The notes under the pieces were generated by a model, which saw only the letters and a list, made by a program, of their open reading frames with translations, did no database searches and was not told the origin of the DNA. From assembly GCA_903840415.1 (NCBI GenBank), contig CAIMFY010000047.1:1-54981 (forward strand): DNA of 54,981 nucleotides, given 5' to 3'. This document shows, piece by piece, positions 1 through 8,401 of this stretch (the first letter of the stretch is position 1; each line of letters begins with the position of its first letter). The DNA is from an uncultured Opitutia bacterium. Lineage in GTDB: Bacteria > Verrucomicrobiota > Verrucomicrobiia > Opitutales > Opitutaceae. The translations under genes were made by a program, and so were the position numbers.

Positions 1-142
1 ACTTGAGCGTTTCGCCTCGGGCGTAGAGCGCGGTGAAGAGCAGGCGTTCGAGTCGCGAGAACAGCGCGGCGCATTGCTCCAACGCCGGGTAATTATCCGG
101 CGTCGTCAGCTTTGCTTCCACGGTGATCGTCATAGTGTTCAT
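1..142 (-). CDS. TnpB-like (IS200/IS605 accessory) protein, N-terminal fragment
   Basis: The gene runs off the left edge; only about 47 N-terminal residues are visible. They begin MNTMTITVEAKL and contain ALFSRLERLLFTALYARG, which resembles the N-terminal domain of the TnpB-related accessory proteins of IS200/IS605 elements. TnpB proteins are RNA-guided DNA nucleases related to Cas12, but no catalytic residue lies in the visible part, so activity cannot be judged. Two ATG codons compete as start, at 142 and 133. A near-perfect palindrome covers both the upstream edge and the start codon. The family call rests on a short stretch recognised from memory and could be wrong; that the frame is coding is more secure. 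Confidence 0.55.
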   Translation of the reverse strand, partial: MNTMTITVEAKLTTPDNYPALEQCAALFSRLERLLFTALYARGETLK

Positions 143-151
143 TTGAACACT
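134..151. promoter_or_regulatory. Candidate LexA operator of the verrucomicrobial type
   Basis: AGTGTTCATTTGAACACT has 8-base inverted arms around a 2-base centre and contains TGTTC-N4-GAACA at 136-149. From memory, this is the LexA-binding consensus reported for Verrucomicrobia. It overlaps the start codon of the TnpB-like gene, a position where a bound repressor would block expression. I noticed no second copy while reading the window, but did not search exhaustively. Binding is an inference. Confidence 0.55.
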
Positions 152-293
152 CGTAGACTTAAACGCCAGCTGTTTCCTCCGCGCTCAAGAGCGAATATTC
201 ACGTTAAACGCCTACCAAAGCCCATAAAATCGGCAACTGTTGGCAACCCGGCAAAAGCTGAAACTGCGTTCGAACCGCGCCAGCCGGTTCAGC

Positions 294-713
294 TCAACTC
301 GCTGCTGCCACCGTCTGCGCAAAGCTGAGCAACCGGCCCGTCGCGGCATCGAGCCGCACGAACATCCCCGCGACCGAGACCGCGATGAGCACGCCATCGA
401 CCTCGTCAACGATTCCGGCGCACGGATCGTCCGGGCGCGGCCACTCCGCCATCCATTGCAGGCGATGCGCGCCATCGAGGCAGTAGAGGTTAGCCAGTCC
501 GGGCAATAATCCATACGGATGCTCGCGCACGTAGGTGCAGAGCGGTCCGCGACGAAACTCGACGACCGCAGTGGCAAGCGGCACATGCCACACCGCACGC
601 CCACCAGCCCGGCCGAGTTGACACAAGGCACCGTCGATCACGGCATGGGCGTGGGATGGGGTAGTCACAGGCTGGAGTGTGTTATCCCAATGGTTCGCAA
701 CGCGGTCTGCCAC
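294..713 (-). CDS. Hypothetical protein, possible beta-propeller fragment
   Basis: A 139-residue protein starting at a GTG. I do not recognise a family with confidence. The C-terminal half (LYCLDGAHRLQW, then GMFVRLDAATGRLL) reads like one or two blades of a PQQ/WD-type propeller, where a short strand is followed by an LDAATG turn. There is no signal peptide and no membrane segment. It lies 60 bases downstream of the CHASE2 cyclase on the same strand and could be the last gene of that transcription unit. The protein-like composition, compared with the arginine-rich overlapping frame at 212-631, is the reason for choosing this frame. Its function is unknown. Confidence 0.5.
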   Translation of the reverse strand: MADRVANHWDNTLQPVTTPSHAHAVIDGALCQLGRAGGRAVWHVPLATAVVEFRRGPLCTYVREHPYGLLPGLANLYCLDGAHRLQWMAEWPRPDDPCAGIVDEVDGVLIAVSVAGMFVRLDAATGRLLSFAQTVAAAS

Positions 714-773
714 CTTTTTCTTCGCCGACTGGTTGCATCAGTCCGCTCGGGCGATCCGGGGACAAAGGCTCGA

Positions 774-3050
774 TCACTTCTCCTTCATCACGTAAACTCC
801 ATCCCAGTTTTCCGGCGGCGGCTCCTGTTTGTAGTGCTCCGTGATGCCGAGATAGACGAGTGACGGATTACTCACGACGCCCGGCGTCTGGCCCGGAAGA
901 TTTGACTCCACCACGCTACTTCGGGCGAAAAGTCCCCGCGCTCCGTCCCAGTCCCGCGCATAATATTTCGCCAGTCCTCCGGCGAAAATCTCGGCGCATT
1001 CACGCATCTGGTGCGAGACGGTTTCCTTCAACCCGACGATCTCGAAAATCGGGACGGCGAGCGTGCGGCCTTTCACCACAATCCGACCCAGCGGGCGAAA
1101 AACCACGCGGTCGCCGCCGTGTTGGTCACACGCGAGTTTCGTCGCCTCCGTGCACATCGTGTAGACGCCCCATTGCTTGGCGCCCGACTCCATGCGTGCC
1201 GCGAGGTTCACGTTGTCGCCCATCATCGTGTAGTTAAAACGCGTCCGGCTCCCCATGTTACCGATCATGCAGATGCCGGTGTTGAGACCCACGCGCGTCT
1301 GCATCTTCCAAACGATCTCCGGCCATTTGCTGCCTTCGGCCTGCCATTTTTTGCGCAATTCGCCGAGCTGGTGATGGACGAGTTGCGTCGCCACACAGGC
1401 ACGAAACGCGTGGTCGGGCAGCGGAATCGGCGCGCCAAACATTGCCACCACGGCGTCGCCAATATATTTGTCGAGCGTGCCGCCTTGCGACTGCACGATG
1501 TCGGTGCAGGCGGTGAGATACTCGTTCATCAGCTCGACCAGCGGGCCGGAGCCGAGTTTTTCCGAAAACGTGGAGAACGACTGGATGTCGGAGAAGTAAG
1601 CCGTGATTTCGGCATCGTGGCCGCCGAGTTGCGGATCGTCTTCCGCCTCCACCATGCGATCGACCAGATCCGGCGAGACGTAGGCGCCGAACATGCCCTT
1701 GATGCGACCCTTCGCCTTTTCCTCGTCAACGAGCTGCCAGATGATCGCCCCGAAGCTGGTGGTAAACGCTGCTCCCAGCGGCGCCGCCATCGGCAGCACG
1801 AATTGGGAATGCGCGAACAAGTAAAAGGAAACGTAAGTGTAGCCCGCGAGCGCGATCAGCGCCACGACCTTCGCGAGCAACCCGCGAACGCCGCCGGCTA
1901 CCGCAAGTGCGCTCACGATTATGGTAAGCCCCAACGCCGCCAGCCACATCACCCATTCCGGAGTCCGCACGAGAAACTTTTCCGCGACGATCGTCTTCAC
2001 GAGATTTCCGTGCAGCCCCACCTTTGGCACCGGCGAGGAGTCGAGCGGCGTGGGCGCCAGATCCTGCAGCAGGCTGTCAGTCGGGCCGACGAGCACAATG
2101 GCGTCCTTGAATTCCGCGAAAAACTTTTCGGCCGCAGCGTGCTGGTCCGGCTTGTCGGAATTGTAGTCCTCGATCGCCGAGATGACATCGGCCAAACTGT
2201 GGCGCGGATTAAACCGCGAGTCATCCCACCGGGAAAACCAGTTAGCCTCGATCAACTGGCCCTCGCGGAGCGGGATCGTCAGCAACGTGGCACCACCCGG
2301 CTGCACGAGGTCCAGATGGTCGCTGCCAATACGCACCGCGCTCTCGTCCAAGCCGAAATACTGCAACACGAGCTGGAGCGACAGATGATAGAGCGTCGGC
2401 ACTTTTGTATGCACAAAGAGCGGCACCCAACGCGGCACGGCGTCGCCGCTGTATTCCACATCGACATCGATCAAGCCGACCCGCGCGGCGGCGGCGCCGT
2501 TGGGTCCGAGGGTGAAACCATTTTCGGGCATTTCCGGCACATCGTTCTTGGTCCGATCCACCCAACCCTTGCGCAAGAGCGGCATTTGCCGGTTGATGTC
2601 CTCAGCCTGAATCACGCCCGAGCCGGCGGTATATTGCGCCGCCAGCACCATGCGGTTCGGGTGATCGAGGATGACCCGGCGGAGTTCGGCGTTGCTTTTG
2701 CGAACCCTTTTCTCGTCAACGAGCCCCGAGCGATTGATGGGCGACAGCACGAAGTCAAAAGCAATGGACTTCGCCTGGCCCACCTCGAAGAGGGCTTCGG
2801 CGACGTTCGCGTAGAGTGCGCGGCTCCACGGACGTTCGCCCATGAGTTCGACGGCGCGGGTATCGACATCGACGTAGACGAGTTTCACCGGCGCTTCGAT
2901 TTGGCCCCGATAGCGAAACCGAAGATCGAGCAGTCGGTTCTCCAAAAATTGAAGATATCCGAAATGCCCGAGCACGCACCAGAGGGCCGGGATCGGCAAA
3001 AGCAGCAGCCAGCGGAGGTAAGACAGCGACTTCGCCTTGGTCGGGGCCAT
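774..3050 (-). CDS. CHASE2-domain adenylate cyclase (copy 1)
   Basis: A 758-residue membrane signalling protein. One N-terminal membrane segment (about 14-33) is followed by a periplasmic CHASE2 sensor (about 40-350), three clustered membrane helices (about 365-440) and a class III nucleotide cyclase domain (about 475-680). The metal-binding aspartates are D488 (YFSDI) and D532 (YIGD). The base-selecting pair K528 and D612 (MGDNVN) indicates ATP as substrate, and the transition-state residues N615 and R619 are present, so the enzyme should be active and make cAMP. It follows the FecR-domain gene by 113 bases on the same strand. A paralogue with the same architecture lies at 27587-29794, also next to a FecR gene. 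The ligand of the sensor is unknown. Confidence 0.93.
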   Translation of the reverse strand: MAPTKAKSLSYLRWLLLLPIPALWCVLGHFGYLQFLENRLLDLRFRYRGQIEAPVKLVYVDVDTRAVELMGERPWSRALYANVAEALFEVGQAKSIAFDFVLSPINRSGLVDEKRVRKSNAELRRVILDHPNRMVLAAQYTAGSGVIQAEDINRQMPLLRKGWVDRTKNDVPEMPENGFTLGPNGAAAARVGLIDVDVEYSGDAVPRWVPLFVHTKVPTLYHLSLQLVLQYFGLDESAVRIGSDHLDLVQPGGATLLTIPLREGQLIEANWFSRWDDSRFNPRHSLADVISAIEDYNSDKPDQHAAAEKFFAEFKDAIVLVGPTDSLLQDLAPTPLDSSPVPKVGLHGNLVKTIVAEKFLVRTPEWVMWLAALGLTIIVSALAVAGGVRGLLAKVVALIALAGYTYVSFYLFAHSQFVLPMAAPLGAAFTTSFGAIIWQLVDEEKAKGRIKGMFGAYVSPDLVDRMVEAEDDPQLGGHDAEITAYFSDIQSFSTFSEKLGSGPLVELMNEYLTACTDIVQSQGGTLDKYIGDAVVAMFGAPIPLPDHAFRACVATQLVHHQLGELRKKWQAEGSKWPEIVWKMQTRVGLNTGICMIGNMGSRTRFNYTMMGDNVNLAARMESGAKQWGVYTMCTEATKLACDQHGGDRVVFRPLGRIVVKGRTLAVPIFEIVGLKETVSHQMRECAEIFAGGLAKYYARDWDGARGLFARSSVVESNLPGQTPGVVSNPSLVYLGITEHYKQEPPPENWDGVYVMKEK

Positions 3051-3163
3051 CGCGCGCTAGCTAAGCGACCGCTGGTCGCGAACGGAAGCAGATTTCCCCA
3101 ACCAGAAAAACGATGAGCCCGGCTTCGCGCGGGAAACCGGCCTCGGAAAAAATCTGACGCGCT

Positions 3164-4708
3164 TTAACCGGACTTGCCGTCGCCGGATGTCACGCGCGCT
3201 GCCGGGGGGGCGGCGGCGGGCGGCAGAGTGCTGCCAAGGGTTGAGGCGGGTGTGCTGGTGACGGAACCGGAACTGCCGGTTGAACCGGTGCCACTTGAAC
3301 TGGAGTTGGTGCCCGTGCCGCTCGTCGAGGAGGAACTACTTCCAGAACCTGATCCGCTACTCGACGTAGAGCTTGAACTGCTACTCGTGCTAGAACTGGA
3401 ACTAGTGCCTGTAGTGTCACCGCTGGTGGTCGTCGAAGTGCCGCCAGAACTGGTGGAACTGGTGCTGCTACTATCCCCGCTGGTGCCACTACCCGAACTA
3501 GAACTTGATCCGGAGCCGCCGCTCGGGGCCGGCGTTGTCGGTGCCGTCGGAGTAAAGGTGACCGCCGCTGCCGTCGTGGCAATCGAAACGGCTTGCTGGG
3601 TGACGGCCTGCAGGGTTGCAGCGCTGATGTTCGTGGTATTCGTCACAACCACGGGTGCGGTAACTGTTGTCACGTTGGTGGTGGGATTCACGGTAACAGA
3701 GACGGTGATGACTACTTCCTTGCCCCCCGTAACGGCAACTCCGCCAGTGCCACCACTGCTGCTTGAGCCCGTGCCTGACGGGCTCACGGTGCTAGTTGTG
3801 CCGGACGTGCCACCACCAGTGCCTGTCGAAGTGGTAGTGGAACCGCTCCCAGTGCCAGATGTGCCGGTCGTTCCTGTCGTTCCGGTCGTGCCTGTGGTTC
3901 CGGTGGCGCCGGCGGTGGTCGTGCTTCCTGTGCCAGTGCCACCGCTTGTCCCAGTGCCTGAACCGGAGTTCGTATCGGCTGGTGTCCCAGTGCTAGTCCC
4001 CGTGCCAGTTCCGCTGGCCGTGCCGGTGCCAGTTCCGCTGGCCGTGCCGGTGCCAGTTCCGCTGGCCGTGCCGGTGCCGGTGCCGGTGGTGGTGGTGGTG
4101 GTGGTGGTGGTGGTGGTGGTGCCACCATTCGCACCGGGTTGCTGGAAGTTGACGTTGCCCTCAACCGTGCTGAGCGAAAAAAACGCGAGGCCAGTGCCGT
4201 TCGGCCGAAACACGATCCGGAAAGTAGTGCCGCGAATACCGGCGGCGCCAACCGGAGTGTCCACGGTAAAAGTTGAGCCTTTGTCGTGCTTGAGGTGCTT
4301 GACGTTGCCGACGAGTTCACCGTGCGTGAGACGCAGCTTGGTTTTTGAGATCGTCGGCTCCGCATCGAGGTCAGCCACCTTGATCGCCGCCGAAAACGGA
4401 TCCTGCAGAAACTCGTCGATCACGAGCTGCGTCCCCGAGCCCAGCTGGGTCGTCGCACCATTGGAAAAGACCAGCACCACACTCGAATCGGGGCCGGTGT
4501 CGACCGTCGCGTGCTCCGGGACCGCGTCGTTGTTATTCAATTTAACAGCAGCTCCCCCGCCCACCGTCATGTTGACGGAGCCGGTAACCTTGGCTGCGAC
4601 AATCTGACCAGGCGGCAGAACCGCGGGTGCGCCTGGCGTCTGCGCGCGGATCGGCAAGATCGCCCCAAGGGCGAAAACAACCAACCCCAGCAAGAGTCTT
4701 TTGTGCAT
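3164..4708 (-). CDS. Secreted FecR-domain protein with Thr/Gly/Ser-rich tail (copy 1)
   Basis: A 514-residue protein. The start at 4708 (MHKRLLLGLV) gives a clean signal peptide cleaved near residue 22; a start 30 bases upstream would place charged residues before it and overlap the preceding gene. A FecR-like domain spans about 35-190, with GSVNMTVGGG, a GTQLVIDEF segment and TPVGAAGIRGTTFRI, typical of the secreted FecR variants rather than of iron-dicitrate regulators. The rest is low-complexity Thr/Gly/Ser/Ala with a run of 12 Thr, an octapeptide GTGTGTAS repeat and later Ser-rich runs. It sits 13 bases after the O-antigen ligase gene and is followed by the CHASE2 cyclase. The tail suggests a cell-surface or periplasmic, perhaps glycosylated, protein; this is inference. 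Confidence 0.85.
   Translation of the reverse strand: MHKRLLLGLVVFALGAILPIRAQTPGAPAVLPPGQIVAAKVTGSVNMTVGGGAAVKLNNNDAVPEHATVDTGPDSSVVLVFSNGATTQLGSGTQLVIDEFLQDPFSAAIKVADLDAEPTISKTKLRLTHGELVGNVKHLKHDKGSTFTVDTPVGAAGIRGTTFRIVFRPNGTGLAFFSLSTVEGNVNFQQPGANGGTTTTTTTTTTTTGTGTGTASGTGTGTASGTGTGTASGTGTGTSTGTPADTNSGSGTGTSGGTGTGSTTTAGATGTTGTTGTTGTTGTSGTGSGSTTTSTGTGGGTSGTTSTVSPSGTGSSSSGGTGGVAVTGGKEVVITVSVTVNPTTNVTTVTAPVVVTNTTNISAATLQAVTQQAVSIATTAAAVTFTPTAPTTPAPSGGSGSSSSSGSGTSGDSSSTSSTSSGGTSTTTSGDTTGTSSSSSTSSSSSSTSSSGSGSGSSSSSTSGTGTNSSSSGTGSTGSSGSVTSTPASTLGSTLPPAAAPPAARVTSGDGKSG
4001..4084. repeat. 24-base tandem repeat within FecR gene 1
   Basis: The unit, read on the plus strand as cgtgccggtgccagttccgc plus tggc, occurs in two full and two partial copies. 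It encodes the octapeptide GTGTGTAS. Copy-number change would lengthen or shorten the tail without shifting the frame. Confidence 0.85.
4085..4120. repeat. Trinucleotide run (GGT)12 within FecR gene 1
   Basis: Twelve uninterrupted ggt triplets on the plus strand (ACC on the coding strand) encode a run of 12 threonines. The identical codons mark it as a slippage-prone microsatellite. Length changes by whole codons would stay in frame. Confidence 0.95.
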
Positions 4709-4721
4709 GGAAATATTGTCT

Positions 4722-6620
4722 TTACGGCGCTTTCGCACTAATCGCCAAATGCTGGCGCAAAGCTAGCCCCGGCCCGTTTTCTGGGTCAAGACGCAAACAA
4801 AAATTGACCGCCGCGTCAGCCAAATCGCGTTGGTGCGGATTCAGACTCAGATGATAACCGTAATAATACCACGCGAGCGCCGTCTGCGGTGTCAGCTCGA
4901 GGGAATACGCAAAATCTTCTCCTGCTTCCAGCCAGCGATTCTGCATGTCGCGAGCCACCCCGCGCCGAATCCAGAATTCACCCGCAACGGTCGATAGCGC
5001 CAGAGCTCGATTCGCCGCGGCCTCGGAGCGCTTGCCAAGGGGCATCGTTTCGCGTGGCTCAACGTGCGCCCACAGCGAATCGGCGTAGGCAGCATCGGCC
5101 CACGCTTGAGCGTTGGACGAATCGAGTGCGACCGCTGCAGCCAAGTCTGCCCGCACGCGAATCAAGGCCGTCCGATACGCTTCCGGACTGGCCGGTGCGT
5201 TGGCCAGTCGATCGATCGTTTGGCGAGAACGGTAGCGCAGGGCTTCGGTGCGGAAGTGCGGGACCACAAAGCTCACCGCAAAGACCAAGACCGCCGCTAC
5301 TCCAATCACCGCGAACACCCGCACTAAAAATGCACCCTGCGCCGCAGGAAACCGATGAGACCATGAGCGTTGAACAACGAGTGCGGCGAGCGTCCCGAAT
5401 ACCATCGCGAGCGCAGGAATCTTAAAATGAAAATCTACGAACAGTTGCAATCCAAACGCCGCCAACCCGACGATCAAGGCCGCCCGCGTTGCCGGCGCAT
5501 CGAGCCAGTCGCCCTCGTCATTGATCGGTGTCCGGCGGTGGCGCACACACTGCCAAATTATGCCCGCGACCGCTCCGAAAAACAGGACGAAGCCGATGGC
5601 ACCATAGTCACTGAGCGTGTTAAGGTAGTCGTTGTGCGCCCATTGGGGCTCGTTGACGAATTGCTCGGGGCGATATTTTTCAAAGAGCACATTGTAGCTG
5701 CCCGCACCGCTGCCGACCGCCGGCTGCTCGCGCCAGAGCCGCCACGCTGCACGCCACATAATGGGCCGGGTGATTTCGCCAGAATCCCGCGCGAATATGA
5801 TCAAGCGGTCGCGGACACTAGCCGACGCAACGAAAAGCCCCGCGACCAACGCTACCATTAAAGCCAGCACCGCCATCGCGGCGCCGATTCGCTGGCGCCA
5901 ACTCCACCGCGACGACGCCAGCGGCCACGCGATCAATGCAAGCGCCAGCCCAAGCCACGCCCCGCGACTAATCGTGAGCACGAGACCAAATCCGAGAAAC
6001 GCGCCGAGCGCTCCCCACACCAGTCGCGTCGCCGTCGATGCACCGGCCCGCAACGCCAATGCCCCCGACACCGGAATGAGCAGCAGCAGCAGCGCGGCGA
6101 GACTGTTGGGAATTCCGAAACAACCGCTCGCCCGCGAGAGAAATTGATCGACCTGCAACCGGCCCAGCATCAGCCAGTCGGGTCGCACGAAATGTTGGTA
6201 ACAAGCTAGCGCCACCGCCACCACTCCCAGCCCGATCTGCACCACGAACAGCGCGCGCCGCGGAGCCGACGAGCGCACCCCGTTCAGCACGACCCAAAAC
6301 ACCGTCACGAGCTGCGCCCACCCCATCCAATCGCGCCAACCGAGCCACCGCACCGGCGTGATCCAGTGGGCGTTGGCGGCGGCGTAGATCAGAAACGGCA
6401 GCAGCCACCAACCGGCCGGATGCGCCCGTGGCGTTGCCGCAAACGCATTCGACAACAAGTGCACCGCGACGAGCGCACAGGTGAGTGCTCCAGTGACGAC
6501 CATCGTTTCCGGCCGGTAGCCACCGAGGCAAAGCGTCGTCCACGTCAGGTTCACCGCGAGCAAGGTCGTCTGCATCCATTCCCAAGCGGAAACGCGATTC
6601 GTGGACAGCGAGGTGGACAT
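4722..6620 (-). CDS. O-antigen ligase family protein with C-terminal TPR-like region
   Basis: A 632-residue integral membrane protein beginning MSTSLSTNRVSAWEW. About ten to twelve hydrophobic segments occupy residues 10-430, with a large loop holding RGAWLGLALALIAWP and later WAHNDYLNTLSDYGAIG, the conserved region of the Wzy_C/O-antigen ligase family. The last 150 residues are soluble and contain two TPR-like helical pairs (AQAWADAAYADSLW and TALAWYYYGYHLSLNP). Such ligase-TPR fusions transfer or polymerise undecaprenyl-linked glycans on the periplasmic side. Frames extending upstream are antisense to glutamine synthetase and were excluded. The gene is followed after 13 bases by the FecR gene, so the two are probably co-transcribed. 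The exact glycan is unknown. Confidence 0.85.
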   Translation of the reverse strand: MSTSLSTNRVSAWEWMQTTLLAVNLTWTTLCLGGYRPETMVVTGALTCALVAVHLLSNAFAATPRAHPAGWWLLPFLIYAAANAHWITPVRWLGWRDWMGWAQLVTVFWVVLNGVRSSAPRRALFVVQIGLGVVAVALACYQHFVRPDWLMLGRLQVDQFLSRASGCFGIPNSLAALLLLLIPVSGALALRAGASTATRLVWGALGAFLGFGLVLTISRGAWLGLALALIAWPLASSRWSWRQRIGAAMAVLALMVALVAGLFVASASVRDRLIIFARDSGEITRPIMWRAAWRLWREQPAVGSGAGSYNVLFEKYRPEQFVNEPQWAHNDYLNTLSDYGAIGFVLFFGAVAGIIWQCVRHRRTPINDEGDWLDAPATRAALIVGLAAFGLQLFVDFHFKIPALAMVFGTLAALVVQRSWSHRFPAAQGAFLVRVFAVIGVAAVLVFAVSFVVPHFRTEALRYRSRQTIDRLANAPASPEAYRTALIRVRADLAAAVALDSSNAQAWADAAYADSLWAHVEPRETMPLGKRSEAAANRALALSTVAGEFWIRRGVARDMQNRWLEAGEDFAYSLELTPQTALAWYYYGYHLSLNPHQRDLADAAVNFCLRLDPENGPGLALRQHLAISAKAP

Positions 6621-6664
6621 GCGGTGCGCCCGACGTTGCCGCCATGACGCTCGCGCTCCGAGCA

Positions 6665-6700
6665 CAAAAAAAGCGCCAGCCCGGAGGCTGGCGCTTTTGA
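6665..6700 (-). terminator. Rho-independent terminator of glutamine synthetase gene
   Basis: A perfect 10-base stem (6672-6681 with 6686-6695) and CGGA loop are followed, on the minus strand, by a run of seven T. It lies 15 bases beyond the stop of the glutamine synthetase gene and separates it from the ligase gene. Confidence 0.93.
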
Positions 6701-6714
6701 AACCGAATGGACGA

Positions 6715-7746
6715 TTATTTGGTCGGCACCGTCTGGATCGTCTTGAGGATCCGGCCGGCGACCAGATATGGGTCGGCGGCGGAGTTCGGTCGACGATCTT
6801 CGAGGTAGCCCTTGTAGTCGTTGTTGACGAAGCTGTGCGGAATGCGCACCGAGGCGCCGCGATCGGCGAGTCCGTAGGAGAACTTGTCGATCGACTGCGT
6901 CTCGTGCAGGCCGGTGAGACGGAGGTGATTTTCCGGGCCATAGACGGCGATGTGCTCGTCGCGGTGCTTGTTGAAGGCAGCCATGAGTTTTTCGAAGTAA
7001 GCTTTGCCGCCTTTTTCGCGCATGAACTTCGTCGAGAAGTTTGAGTGCATGCCGGAGCCGTTCCAGTCGAGCGGGGCGTTAAACGGCCCGAGCACCGGCT
7101 TGCAGCGCCATTCGATGTCGATGCAATATTTTTCGCAAAGGCGCGCCATGATGTAGCGGGCCACCCACATCTGATCGGCGGCACTCTTGGAGCCCTTGCC
7201 GAAAATCTGAAATTCCCACTGGCCCTTCGCCACCTCGGCGTTGATGCCTTCGATGTTGATGCCGGCATCAAGGCAGAGGTCGATGTGCTGCTCCACGATT
7301 TCGCGGGCGAAGTTGCCAACATTCTTGTAGCCGACACCGGTGTAGTATGGGCCCTGCGGCGAAGGGAAACCACCCGTCGGGAAGCCGAGCGGCGCGCCGT
7401 CTTTGTAGAAGAAATATTCCTGCTCGAAGCCGAACCACGTGTCGGGATCGTCGGGAATGGTCGCGCGCGAGTTCGACGGATGCGCCTCGCCGGTGTGCAA
7501 GAAAGTTTCGCACATCACGAGGACGCCATTTTTGCGGGTCGAGTCAGGGAAAACTGCAACCGGCTTGAGCACCACGTCGGAGCTCTTGCCTTCCGCCTGC
7601 TGGGTCGAGCTGCCGTCGAAGCCCCAGACCGGGAGCTCGTCGAGCTTCGGGAACTTGGCGAATTCCTTGATTTGCGTCTTGCTGCGCAGGCTCGCCAGCG
7701 GGGTGTAGCCGTCGAGCCAGATGTATTCCAGTTTGTATTTGGCCAT
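6715..7746 (-). CDS. glnII: Glutamine synthetase, type II (eukaryote-like, short form)
   Basis: A 343-residue enzyme that condenses glutamate and ammonia to glutamine with ATP. The length and motifs are those of GSII, not of the 450-residue GSI or the 700-residue GSIII: LPVWGFDGSSTQQAEG in the beta-grasp domain, WFGFEQEYFFY with metal-binding glutamates, GQWEFQIFG, the ATP/glutamate segment DWNGSGMHSNFSTKFMR and ENHLRLTGLHET. All expected catalytic segments are present. GSII lacks the adenylylation loop of GSI, so control is probably transcriptional; a candidate sigma-54 promoter lies about 100 bases upstream, and a strong terminator follows. It is divergent from the kinase-phosphatase gene set and stands alone as a transcription unit. 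Confidence 0.95.
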   Translation of the reverse strand: MAKYKLEYIWLDGYTPLASLRSKTQIKEFAKFPKLDELPVWGFDGSSTQQAEGKSSDVVLKPVAVFPDSTRKNGVLVMCETFLHTGEAHPSNSRATIPDDPDTWFGFEQEYFFYKDGAPLGFPTGGFPSPQGPYYTGVGYKNVGNFAREIVEQHIDLCLDAGINIEGINAEVAKGQWEFQIFGKGSKSAADQMWVARYIMARLCEKYCIDIEWRCKPVLGPFNAPLDWNGSGMHSNFSTKFMREKGGKAYFEKLMAAFNKHRDEHIAVYGPENHLRLTGLHETQSIDKFSYGLADRGASVRIPHSFVNNDYKGYLEDRRPNSAADPYLVAGRILKTIQTVPTK

Positions 7747-7845
7747 GATGAAGTCGGTTTTGTAACCGGGATTTGAGCGCTGATTTATGCTGTGAACGTG
7801 AACGCTTGCCCGGCGGAACAGCCGCCAGGAAAGCGATCAGTAATC

Positions 7846-7861
7846 AGCACGCCATGTGCCA
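7846..7861 (-). promoter_or_regulatory. Candidate sigma-54 promoter of glutamine synthetase
   Basis: On the minus strand the sequence TGGCACATGGCGTGCT fits TGGCAC-N5-TTGCW with one mismatch; the GG and GC dinucleotides have the required spacing. Transcription would start near 7835 and leave a leader of about 90 bases. Nitrogen control of a type II synthetase through RpoN is plausible but not shown. Confidence 0.45.
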
Positions 7862-7985
7862 GTGGCAATCAGAAGTTTGCTTCATGACAAATTTTCTGCC
7901 CCGGCCGGTCTTTCCGGGAGCCGCCGGGGCTCAGCGAGGTCGCGCTTGCCTCCTGCGCCGACAATTCGGACTCTGGTTTCCTCCT

Positions 7986-8399
7986 ATGCACGAGATGAAA
8001 GACACCGCCCGCGCCCTCGTGCGCATCGGCTACGATGGGCGCGTGCACAAGACGTTCCGCGGCCATCTCGCGCTCGAACGTTTCACCCACGAAGTCCGCG
8101 TGTTGCGCCACCTTGAGGCGCGCGACTGCGCCTTCGTCCCACGCCTGTTGGAGGTCGATCCCGATACCCTGAATATCATCACCACCAACTGCGGCACGCG
8201 CGTCGATCAGCTCAATGCCGAGCGTCAGTCCGAGCTGTTTGCCGAACTGGAGCAGTTCGGCGTGCGCCACGAGGATCAGGATATTCGCAACATCACCTAT
8301 CGCCGGAACGATGGCCGGTTTTGCGTCATCGATTTCGAATTCGCCACGTTGCTCGACGGAGGCGACGGCCAGCCCGTCTCGCTCAAACCCTCCGGCTAA
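7986..8399 (+). CDS. Miniature protein-kinase-like phosphotransferase
   Basis: A 137-residue protein with a reduced kinase fold. The N-lobe shows IGYDGRVHKTF, in which the lysine matches the ATP-anchoring lysine, and HEVRVLRHL, which supplies the helix-C glutamate. The catalytic loop is read as HEDQDIRNI (H-x-D-x4-N) and the metal motif as DFE in CVIDFEFATLL. The protein ends about 18 residues later, so activation segment and C-lobe helices are missing, smaller even than Bud32. The start was set at ATG 7986; ATG 7995 is also possible, and a longer TTG start at 7773 would add a segment that does not look protein-like. The PP2C gene follows after 2 bases, which suggests a kinase-phosphatase pair. 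The kinase assignment is from motifs only. Confidence 0.7.
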   Translation: MHEMKDTARALVRIGYDGRVHKTFRGHLALERFTHEVRVLRHLEARDCAFVPRLLEVDPDTLNIITTNCGTRVDQLNAERQSELFAELEQFGVRHEDQDIRNITYRRNDGRFCVIDFEFATLLDGGDGQPVSLKPSG

Positions 8400-8401
8400 C
8401 C

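Noticed and set aside
1011-3116. Open frame of 701 codons on the plus strand
   Set aside because: Antisense to the first CHASE2 cyclase, which has complete motifs; His/Arg-rich shadow frame.
3174-4607. Open frame of 477 codons rich in Val/Pro/Leu on the plus strand
   Set aside because: It is a by-product of the repetitive FecR tail read backwards, without start signal or family.
7863-7881. Plus-strand TGGCA...TTGC resembling a sigma-54 site
   Set aside because: The spacing between GG and GC is three bases too long.
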